In this document: positions 6,916-12,861 of the stretch, piece after piece | How positions within the stretch are numbered: position 1 is the first letter of the stretch | Layout: each line of letters starts with the position of its first letter | Source: an uncultured delta proteobacterium | GTDB taxonomy: Bacteria > Myxococcota_A > Bradymonadia > REDH01 | Length of the DNA stretch: 14,937 bases | Assembly (NCBI GenBank): GCA_903873545.1 | Contig: CAIQPA010000246.1 | Span: forward strand, 1 to 14,937 | Direction of reading: 5' to 3' | Notes under the pieces: generated by a model | Seen by the model: only the letters and a program-made list of their open reading frames with translations | Databases searched by the model: none | What the model was told of the DNA's origin: nothing | Position numbers and translations under genes: made by a program

Positions 6916-7876
6916 GCAGCACCCGCTGCCAAGCAGCGCGGGACTGTAGCAGCGCCGCCCGTTGGCGGCCCGGTGCGGCCTCCGCACGAGCCTTCACCTC
7001 GGAGACTGTCGCCTCGAGCGCTCCGATGCGTGCACGCGCGCCGTCAAGCGCCGCACGAGCCTCCGAGGCGACGCGGCTGCTCTCGCCCACCGCGGTGGCG
7101 GCTTCGGCGCGGACGGTTGCCAGCAGCTGCTCGCGGCTGACGAGCGACTGCGTCGAGGTCGCGAGCTCCGCAGCCCGACCAGCCTCTGCAGCGCGGCTGG
7201 AGGCCAGCTCCTCGGCCAACCGAGCTGCGTCTACCCGAGCTCCCGTCGCCTCCGCCTCAAGCCCCGAAACACGAGCGGTTGCCGCATCGCGGGCGCGGAT
7301 GCAGCCACCAAGTTCATCGCGCATCGCTTCGAGTTCGGCACGGGCGCGCGCTTCGCCCCGCTCCTCGGCCTCGTCGAGTTCGCCGCGCAGTCGCTCGCGC
7401 TCGCGTGCAATCGTGGTGAGTTCGCCCCGAAGCACGAAGAGCTCCGCATCCTGCGCTGCGCTGCGGGCTCGCGTCTCTGCCATTTCGACTGCGTCGGAGC
7501 CATCGAGCAACGGAAGCTGCCGCGACTCGCCCTCCACGGCTGCGCGCGCGGGACCACTTGCTGCGCTAGGCACTACGCCTTGGTCCAGCGAGGCCAGAAT
7601 CTCTTCGGTCGACAGACCAAGCGCCTGTATCTCACGAAGCCGCTGCCGCGCACCCTCCACCGTAAAGCGGTGCGCGTAGAGAAGGCTCCGGATGACCATG
7701 AGCAGCTCAATGTCTTTGCGTCGAAAGAGCCGCTGCTGCGACTTGGTCTTCGACGGCCTCAGCACCCGGAACTCACTCTCCCAGTACCGGATGATATAGG
7801 GCTTGACCTCGATGAGCTTCGCGACCTCACCGATCTTGAAGTAGGTCTTGTCTGGAATGTTCAAGGCCACGAACAC
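6896..7876 (-). CDS. MerR-family transcriptional regulator with a long C-terminal coiled coil
   Basis: The first 80 residues form a MerR winged helix-turn-helix: FKIGEVAKLIEVKPYIIRYWESEFRVLRP, then the wing QQRLFRRKDIELLMVIRSLLY and a third helix HRFTVEGARQRL. This is the ihfA-linked MerR type common in deltaproteobacteria, with YWESEF where classic sensors have YYERIGL. A Gly/Pro/Ala linker follows near 100-130. From about 135 to 315 the chain is almost only Ala, Glu, Arg, Leu and Ser with heptad spacing, a predicted coiled coil for dimerisation. There are no metal-binding Cys as in MerR or ZntR, so the effector is unknown. The frame opens at a GTG at 7876; GTG 7870 and TTG 7864 are nearby alternatives. 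It begins 12 bp after ihfA, so the two are cotranscribed. Confidence 0.85.
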   Translation of the reverse strand: MFVALNIPDKTYFKIGEVAKLIEVKPYIIRYWESEFRVLRPSKTKSQQRLFRRKDIELLMVIRSLLYAHRFTVEGARQRLREIQALGLSTEEILASLDQGVVPSAASGPARAAVEGESRQLPLLDGSDAVEMAETRARSAAQDAELFVLRGELTTIARERERLRGELDEAEERGEARARAELEAMRDELGGCIRARDAATARVSGLEAEATGARVDAARLAEELASSRAAEAGRAAELATSTQSLVSREQLLATVRAEAATAVGESSRVASEARAALDGARARIGALEATVSEVKARAEAAPGRQRAALLQSRAAWQRVLHAAGGG

Positions 7877-7888
7877 CTGCCCGCAGCG

Positions 7889-8200
7889 CTAGCTGCCGGA
7901 GCGCCCTTTGAGCGCGTCGTTGATGTGAGCCTTCAGCACCGGCGATGCCTTGAAGGTAACCACGTGACGCGCTGTGATCTCTGTCTCTTCGCCCGTCAAG
8001 GGATTGCGTCCCATGCGCTGGCGCTTGAACCGGACCGAGAAGTTTCCAAAGCCGCTGAGCTTCACCTGGTCGCCCGTCGCGACGGTCTCGCGCAGCATGT
8101 CGAACATGGTGTCGACCAGCTCGGCGGACTCCCGCTTCGAGAAGCCGCCAAGTTTGGTGTGAATCGCGTCAGCCAGATCGCTCTTGGTCGTGGTGCTCAT
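7889..8200 (-). CDS. ihfA: Integration host factor subunit alpha (HU/IHF family)
   Basis: It binds and sharply bends DNA, usually as a heterodimer with IhfB, in transcription, replication and recombination. The 103-aa protein has the full HU/IHF fold: helices TTTKSDLADAIHTKLGGFSKRESAELVDTMFDMLRE, the strand motif GDQVKLSGFGNFSVRFKRQR, the arm MGRNPLTGEE with the intercalating Pro of GRNP, and ITARHVVTFKASPVLKAHIN. The alpha rather than beta or HU assignment rests mainly on its place behind pheT, as in Escherichia coli and deltaproteobacteria. The frame runs open to 8500, but the extension is non-conserved. I use ATG 8200; ATG 8212 would add MRSL. Neither start has a strong Shine-Dalgarno. The pheT-ihfA gap is 89 bp. 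Confidence 0.92.
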   Translation of the reverse strand: MSTTTKSDLADAIHTKLGGFSKRESAELVDTMFDMLRETVATGDQVKLSGFGNFSVRFKRQRMGRNPLTGEETEITARHVVTFKASPVLKAHINDALKGRSGS

Positions 8201-8289
8201 GAGACTTCGCATGTGGGGGGTATCGCTGCCGTCTACCGTGCGAAGCCGCGCATGACAACGAGAACGAACATCGTCCCGACTCCGCTCGG

Positions 8290-10737
8290 TTACCGCGTCG
8301 ATGCGCCCAGTTCGGAGGTCAGCCGCTCCACCACGGCCTGATGCGCCACCTCGATTTCGGCATCGGTGAGCGTGGCCTCCGGGCTCCGATAGGTCACCCG
8401 GAGCGCAAGGCTCCGCTTGCCCTCCGCGAGCCTGTCGCCAGCATAGACGTCGAAGAGCCGGACCGACTCGACCAACCCGCTCTCCAGCCCCGCCACGCAC
8501 GCCTGAACGGTTGCGAAGGGGATGGAGGCGTCGAGCAGCAGCGCCACGTCGCGCGTGGCATCCTGCGTGCGGCTCATGCGGGCGAACCGCACCGCCGGTG
8601 CCGGCTTCGCAGCCAGCGCGGCGAGGTCGAGTTCGCAGGCAAAGACAGCATCTCCAAGATCGAAGGCATCGAGCGTCGCGGGGTGCAGTCGTCCCACGTG
8701 GCCAACAATCTCGCCCTCAAAAATCACCGCCGCGCGGGCAGCGGGGTGAAGCCAGGCTGGTCCTCCGTCGACAGGCACGAAGCGTAGCGGCCGCCCGATC
8801 GCAACACCCACCGCGTCTACCAGCCCTGTCATGTCGTGCGCATCGAACCGCTCGCCCGCTCCAGCCCAACGCCGCGCCCGCTCACCGGTCGCTACCGCCG
8901 CGTAGGTCATCGGCTCGCTCGCTCCGCCTTCGGGGAAGCGGGCGCCGAGTTCAAACAGTGCAACACGGTCGCCGCCGCGCGCGAGGTTATGCGCCACATT
9001 GCCAAGGAGGCCCGCAAGCAGCGTGGTGCGCATCACGGACTGCTCCGCCGAGAGCGGATTGCTGAGCGTCACAAAGGCGCTCTGGCCCGTTACGGCAGTC
9101 AGCTTCGCCGGCTCACCGAAGCCCCAGTTCACCGCCTCGCTCCAGCCAAGCCGGACCGAGGTGTCGCGAACGGCCTCGACCAGCGCGAGCTGTGCACGCG
9201 TCTGAATGGGCTGCTCTTCCTGCGGCACAGGCGCGCCTTCACGGCGCTCAGGCTCCTCACCGGGCCTTCCCTCAGGGAGCGTTGCAGGAAGCGCATCGAA
9301 GCCCACAAGCCGACCAATCTCCTCGACGAGATCGATGGGCCGCTCCACATCGCTCCGACGCGGCGGAACGGTCACCTGCCAGACTGCGCCGCGCTCCTCC
9401 CACGAGAAGCCGAGCGCGCCGAAGATAGACCGTACCTTCTCCGCCGAGACCTCCATGCCAAGCACCCGCGCTGTCATTGCGATGGGGTAGTCGATGACCT
9501 GCGGCGCAATCGGGCGGGCGATCAAATCGATAGGCTCCGAGGCGATGGCCGGCGCAGCGCCGCATTCCTGCTGGGTTGCGGCGAGCAGCGCGATGGTCCG
9601 TTCCACGACGGCCGGAATCCCATGAGGGTCCACGCCGCGCTCAAACCGGTAGGAGGCCTCCGAGCGCATCTTCAGTCGCTTCGCAGTGCGGCGCACACGC
9701 ATCCGGTCGAAGTGCGCAACCTCGATGAGGACCGATGTGGTCCCGTCTGAGATCTCGGTGTTCGCACCGCCCATCACGCCGGCGAGCGCGATCGGCCGCG
9801 CGGCATCACAGATAACAAGGTCGCCCTCGACAAGCTGGCGCGCACTGCCATCGAGCGTCTCGAGAAGTTCACCGGCCTCTGCGGCCCGCACCACAACTTT
9901 GCTACCCTGAAGTTCGGCCAGGTCGAAGGCGTGGAGCGGCTGCCCCTGCTCAAACAGAATGTAGTTGGTGAGATCGACCAGGTTGCTCACCGGACGCTGC
10001 CCCACAGCCTGCAACCGCCGCTGCATCCAGAGCGGAGACGGCGCGACCTTCACCCCGTGCGCGACGATGGCGGCGTAACGGCTGCAACCCTCCGCGTCGG
10101 CCACTTCGACAGTCGCGAAGGAGGAGGTAGCAGCGCCCGTCACGAACAGGACCGGCGAGGCGGCGGGCGCACGAAGGCTCCGCCCCATACAGGCAGAGAT
10201 CTCCTTGGCGAGCCCGACAATGCTCAGACAGTCGGCCCGGTTGGGCGTCACCGAGAGTTCAAAGACAAGGTCATCCAGCCCCACCGCGGCCGCGAAGGAC
10301 GAACCGACGGCGAGCGCCTCGTCGAGGATCATCAGGCCGCCGTGATCATCGCTGAGCCCGAGCTCTTTGGCCGAGCAGAGCATGCCGTGCGAGGCAACGC
10401 CGCGGATGGTCGCAGGCTGGACCTCGAGACCGGTGGGGATGCGGGCACCAGGCAGTGCGAGCGGTACGACGCAGCCGGCCGCCGCGTTCGGCGCGCCGCA
10501 GACCACCTGCCGCAGGATGCCGCTGCCGTCGTCTACCTTACAGACGCGGAGCTTGTCGGCACCGGGGTGCGGTTCCGCCTCCACGATGCGGGCCACCACA
10601 ACCAGCTCGAGCCCCCGATCAAGCCGCTCGATGCCCTCTACTTCGATGCCTGCGGTCGTCAGCGACCGCGAGACCTCTGCGGCCGTAAGGCCCGTCAAAT
10701 CTACCCACTCAGCTAGCCAGTTCCACGAAGCGCGCAT
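8290..10737 (-). CDS. pheT: Phenylalanine--tRNA ligase beta subunit
   Basis: This subunit binds tRNA-Phe and edits mischarged Tyr-tRNA-Phe in the alpha2-beta2 synthetase. The 815 residues match the full-length bacterial form. Domains in order: the conserved N-terminus MRASWNWLAEWVDL; an EMAP-II-like tRNA-binding domain at about 40-150 (PHPGADKLRVCKVD, VVCGAPNAAAG, ALPGARIPTG); the B3/B4 editing domain with VTPNRADCLS and LVDLTNYILFEQGQPLHAFD; the B5 domain near 395-480; the catalytic-like core with LSNPLSAEQSVMRTTLLAGLL and ALFELGARF; and the anticodon-binding FDX-ACB domain (ARMSRTQDATRDVALLL to the end). ATG 10737 is preceded by AGGAG with about nine-base spacing. It lies 32 bp after pheS. 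No truncation or frameshift is seen. Confidence 0.96.
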   Translation of the reverse strand: MRASWNWLAEWVDLTGLTAAEVSRSLTTAGIEVEGIERLDRGLELVVVARIVEAEPHPGADKLRVCKVDDGSGILRQVVCGAPNAAAGCVVPLALPGARIPTGLEVQPATIRGVASHGMLCSAKELGLSDDHGGLMILDEALAVGSSFAAAVGLDDLVFELSVTPNRADCLSIVGLAKEISACMGRSLRAPAASPVLFVTGAATSSFATVEVADAEGCSRYAAIVAHGVKVAPSPLWMQRRLQAVGQRPVSNLVDLTNYILFEQGQPLHAFDLAELQGSKVVVRAAEAGELLETLDGSARQLVEGDLVICDAARPIALAGVMGGANTEISDGTTSVLIEVAHFDRMRVRRTAKRLKMRSEASYRFERGVDPHGIPAVVERTIALLAATQQECGAAPAIASEPIDLIARPIAPQVIDYPIAMTARVLGMEVSAEKVRSIFGALGFSWEERGAVWQVTVPPRRSDVERPIDLVEEIGRLVGFDALPATLPEGRPGEEPERREGAPVPQEEQPIQTRAQLALVEAVRDTSVRLGWSEAVNWGFGEPAKLTAVTGQSAFVTLSNPLSAEQSVMRTTLLAGLLGNVAHNLARGGDRVALFELGARFPEGGASEPMTYAAVATGERARRWAGAGERFDAHDMTGLVDAVGVAIGRPLRFVPVDGGPAWLHPAARAAVIFEGEIVGHVGRLHPATLDAFDLGDAVFACELDLAALAAKPAPAVRFARMSRTQDATRDVALLLDASIPFATVQACVAGLESGLVESVRLFDVYAGDRLAEGKRSLALRVTYRSPEATLTDAEIEVAHQAVVERLTSELGASTR

Positions 10738-10769
10738 CGCTCTCTTCTCCTGCGGTGTCGAAGACCGCG

Positions 10770-11813
10770 CTAAGCAAACTGCGAAAGGAACCGATGGTCG
10801 TTTTCGTAGAAGTGACGAATATCATCCACGCCGTAGAACAGCATTGCCACTCGCTCGACGCCAATCCCGAAGGCAAAGCCGCCGAACACCTCCGCGTCTA
10901 ACCCCACTGAGGCCAGAACAGCAGGGTCGACCATGCCCGCGCCTAGAATCTCAATCCAGCCTGAATGCTTGCAGACACGGCAGCCACTGCCGCCGCAAAA
11001 GACACACTGCACGTCGACCTCGACGCTTGGCTCCGTAAACGGGAAAAAGCTCGGCCGGAGCCGGATCTCCAGATCCTTTTCGAAGAGCCCACGCGTGAAG
11101 CGGAGCAGGGTCCCCTTGAGGTCGGCCATGGTGACAGCGCGGTCGATGACCAGCCCCTCAACCTGGCGGAAGTTGGGGCTGTGGGTCATGTCGAGCGTGT
11201 CGCAGCGATAGACAGCGCCCGGTGCCGCGATGCGGATCGGTGGCTCGTTGGCGAGCATCGTCCGAATCTGCACGGGCGAGGTGTGGGTGCGAAGGAGGCG
11301 ACCATCCGTGGTCAGGAAGGTATCCTGCATGTCGCGGGCGGGATGGTCGGGCGGGAAGTTGAGCGCCGTGAAATTGTGGAAATCGGTCTCGACCTCGGGT
11401 CCGAGCGCGACCTCAAAACCCATCTCGGAGAAGACGGCGAGCATCTTGCGCTCCACGAGGCGCAATGGATGCACAGCGCCGGCTTCGGCGCGTCGGCCGG
11501 GGAGGGTGAGATCCACGAAGGGCCCAGCGAGATCACGGTTGCGCGCTTCGGCGCGGAGACGCAGCAGGTTGTGCTGCAGGAGCGCCTCGACGCGATCCTT
11601 CGCCGCATTGACGGCCTGACCGAAGCCGGGCCGATCTGCGGGGGGAATCTCGCGCATGCGTGCCATGAGGGCGGCAACGGAGCCAGCCTTGCCGAGGAAG
11701 CGAGCCTTGGCGTGGAGCAGCACCTCTTCGGATTGTGCGGTAGCAAAAACGGAATCCGCCTCTTCGATGACCGACTGGAGCATCTCGGAGGCGGAGAGTA
11801 TAGGAGCATTCAT
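10770..11813 (-). CDS. pheS: Phenylalanine--tRNA ligase alpha subunit
   Basis: It is the catalytic subunit that activates Phe with ATP and charges tRNA-Phe. The 347 residues contain an N-terminal coiled coil (about 1-95) that contacts tRNA, the block FHNFTALNFPPDHPARDMQDTF, RTHTSPVQIRTM, the class II motif 2 region FRQVEGLVID (215-224), and motif 3 GFAFGIGVERVAML (312-325), including the Ala314 position that shapes the Phe pocket. Between them sits C270-x2-C273-x4-C278-x2-C281, a four-Cys cluster found in many non-enterobacterial PheS proteins and probably zinc-binding. ATG 11813 has no Shine-Dalgarno. The bases just before it can pair with a segment about 50 bases upstream, so initiation may be controlled. 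rplT ends 101 bp upstream. Confidence 0.96.
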   Translation of the reverse strand: MNAPILSASEMLQSVIEEADSVFATAQSEEVLLHAKARFLGKAGSVAALMARMREIPPADRPGFGQAVNAAKDRVEALLQHNLLRLRAEARNRDLAGPFVDLTLPGRRAEAGAVHPLRLVERKMLAVFSEMGFEVALGPEVETDFHNFTALNFPPDHPARDMQDTFLTTDGRLLRTHTSPVQIRTMLANEPPIRIAAPGAVYRCDTLDMTHSPNFRQVEGLVIDRAVTMADLKGTLLRFTRGLFEKDLEIRLRPSFFPFTEPSVEVDVQCVFCGGSGCRVCKHSGWIEILGAGMVDPAVLASVGLDAEVFGGFAFGIGVERVAMLFYGVDDIRHFYENDHRFLSQFA

Positions 11814-11877
11814 GGTAGCGCCGCTTGTTTCGACCGCCGAGGAGGCGGCAGCCTGATTTGCATCGGAGGCGGCTACC
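11814..11877 (-). promoter_or_regulatory. Structured leader in front of pheS with a possible 17-codon upstream ORF
   Basis: On the mRNA strand, GGTAGCCGC (11877-11869) can pair with GCGGCGCTACC (11824-11814) with one or two bulged bases, placing the stem directly against the pheS ATG. Inside it a second hairpin, CCGCC-TCCTC-GGCGG (11848-11834), can form. A small frame starts at ATG 11863 and ends at a TGA sharing ATGA with the pheS start, encoding MQIRLPPPRRSKQAALP. No Shine-Dalgarno precedes it and it has no Phe codons, unlike the E. coli pheM leader peptide found at this position. Regulation is inference. Confidence 0.35.
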
Positions 11878-11914
11878 GCTTCAACGCGGAGGCTGTGGCA
11901 GCACGCCGAGGAAC

Positions 11915-12259
11915 TTAGGCAGCGACCGACTTGACCAAGGCGGTGAAGGCCTCGGGGTCTTGAAGCGCGATGGCAGCGAGGACCTTGCGATCGAGCTCGA
12001 CGCCGGCAACCTTCAGGGCGTGGATGAGACGGCTGTAGGAGATGCCATTGGCGCGGGCCGCGGCATTGATGCGGATGATCCAGAGGCCGCGGATCTCACG
12101 CTTCTTGTTGCGCCGGTCGCGGTAGGCATACTGGAGAGACTTGAAGAGCGAGTTCTTAGCAACCCGGAAGATTGTGCCACGACGACCACGGAAACCCGAG
12201 GTCTGGGCCAACAACTTGTTACGACGACGGCGGGCCCGGAAGCCTCTTTTAACGCGCAT
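11915..12259 (-). CDS. rplT: 50S ribosomal protein L20
   Basis: L20 binds 23S rRNA early in large-subunit assembly, and in E. coli and Bacillus subtilis it also represses its own operon by binding the leader mRNA. The 114 residues match the family throughout: a basic N-terminal extension MRVKRGFRARRRRNKLL, SGFRGRRGTIFRVAK, the hallmark YAYRDRRNKKREIRGLWIIRINAAAR, and GISYSRLIHALKVAGVELDRKVLAAIA. The N-terminus lacks the Pro2 of MPRVKRG, a form also usual in deltaproteobacteria. ATG 12259 has an AGG about eight bases upstream. It follows rpmI by 45 bp. Confidence 0.97.
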   Translation of the reverse strand: MRVKRGFRARRRRNKLLAQTSGFRGRRGTIFRVAKNSLFKSLQYAYRDRRNKKREIRGLWIIRINAAARANGISYSRLIHALKVAGVELDRKVLAAIALQDPEAFTALVKSVAA

Positions 12260-12304
12260 GTCTAAACCTAAGTGGAAATGAAGAAGAGAAACAAAGTGAG
12301 AGAA

Positions 12305-12508
12305 CTAGCGAGCGCCGTACGGCAGCATCTTGCGAACATGACCCGCATCGCAGTCGCCCAAGACGCCGTTCTGCGCCAGACGCCGCTTCCGCTTCGACGA
12401 CTTCTTCGTCAGAATGTGACGGGCACCCGCCTTGGCACGCTTGACCAAGCCGCTCGCCGTGAACGAGAAGCGACGAGCCGCCGCGCGATTGGATTTCATC
12501 TTGGGCAT
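12305..12508 (-). CDS. rpmI: 50S ribosomal protein L35
   Basis: L35 is a small basic large-subunit protein normally encoded with L20. From ATG 12508 the product has 67 residues with the family signatures MPKMKSNRAAARRF, KRAKAGARHILTKKSSKRKRRL and the terminal KMLPYGAR. The frame is open 13 codons further upstream, but that extension (MIGSNPPPSSSEP) is not part of L35, whose N-terminus is normally MPKMK. A weak GAGTG lies about six bases before the ATG. infC, which usually precedes rpmI, is absent; a tRNA gene stands there instead. Confidence 0.96.
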   Translation of the reverse strand: MPKMKSNRAAARRFSFTASGLVKRAKAGARHILTKKSSKRKRRLAQNGVLGDCDAGHVRKMLPYGAR

Positions 12509-12561
12509 GGGTTCACTCGAACTGGGGGGAGGGTTGCTCCCGATCACTCATCAACAAGTAC

Positions 12562-12579
12562 TGGCAGACGAACCTGCCA
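12562..12579 (-). other. Hairpin just 3' of tRNA-Val, possible processing or attenuation element
   Basis: TGGCAG pairs exactly with CTGCCA around a six-base loop, and the stem extends by two pairs if one base is bulged. It begins three bases beyond the tRNA 3' end, between the tRNA and rpmI. No T-run follows, so it is more plausibly a processing or stabilising structure, or a weak attenuator, than a full terminator. The remaining bases up to rpmI could house an L20-responsive leader, but I see no specific evidence for one. Confidence 0.4.
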
Positions 12580-12581
12580 AG

Positions 12582-12653
12582 TAGGCGCTGGCGGGATTGA
12601 ACCGCCGACCCCCTCCGTGTCAGGGAGGTGCTCTCCCACTGAGCTAAGCGCCT
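12582..12653 (-). tRNA. tRNA-Val(GAC)
   Basis: The minus strand folds into a complete 72-base cloverleaf. It has a seven-pair acceptor stem AGGCGCT/AGCGCCT, T8-A9, D arm GCTC-AGTGGGA-GAGC, anticodon stem CCTCC/GGAGG with loop CTGACAC, a five-base variable loop GGGTC, T arm GGCGG-TTCAATC-CCGCC, and discriminator A. The loop places GAC at positions 34-36, reading the valine codons GUC and GUU. The 3' CCA is not encoded (CTT follows), so it must be added enzymatically. The gene is the first element of the rpmI-rplT-pheST-ihfA transcript. Confidence 0.97.
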
Positions 12654-12686
12654 GGAAGATCTCTTGGGGGTGCCAAGGGGAGCGGC

Positions 12687-12715
12687 CCTATACGGGATGA
12701 CTCCCCCACCGTCAA
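12687..12715 (-). promoter_or_regulatory. Sigma70-type promoter for tRNA-Val and the rpmI-rplT-pheST-ihfA operon
   Basis: On the minus strand TTGACG (plus-strand 12710-12715) is followed after exactly 17 bases by TATAGG (12687-12692), a near-consensus pair. Transcription would begin near 12680, leaving a leader of about 27 bases before the tRNA. A GC-rich tract follows the -10. It is the best promoter match in the window and no other is evident before rpmI. Confidence 0.75.
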
Positions 12716-12861
12716 GCGGGTTTTGGCCGACCACGATCACCGCCGGAGCACCGACGCCAGAGCGAGACACCCTGTTACATCGATTCTCCTTGATTTTGCG
12801 CCCCGCTGCGGCTTGGACTACGGCCCTGTTTTCCACCCTCACGGCCACTGGAGCGTTCCTC
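12716..12861. other. Upstream region of the plus-strand lipoprotein gene; no promoter identified
   Basis: These bases, with the tRNA promoter beside them, separate the minus-strand operon from the lipoprotein gene at 12862. The only clear element is GGAG at 12850-12853, eight bases before that ATG. A TTGATT at about 12790 has no well-spaced -10 partner. The frame of the downstream gene is open through here but encodes no conserved sequence. Confidence 0.3.

Noticed and set aside
6962..8341. 459-codon plus-strand frame opposite the MerR gene and ihfA
   Set aside because: It covers two conserved minus-strand genes and the pheT end, and its product has no signature. It is a shadow frame.
8201..8500. 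Upstream extension of ihfA to 8500
   Set aside because: The extra 100 residues are Arg/Gly-rich, overlap the pheT end and are not part of the HU/IHF family.
12582..12653. tRNA as an integration (att) site
   Set aside because: No integrase, direct repeat of the tRNA 3' end or foreign gene block is next to it. The neighbours are housekeeping genes.
12663..12677. Five-pair inverted repeat CTTGG/CCAAG in the tRNA leader
   Set aside because: It is too short to separate from chance, although it lies near the expected transcription start.
12664..12861. Earlier start of the lipoprotein gene at 12664
   Set aside because: It would bury the signal peptide 66 residues inside the protein and run over the opposite-strand tRNA promoter. 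ATG 12862 has a well-placed GGAG.
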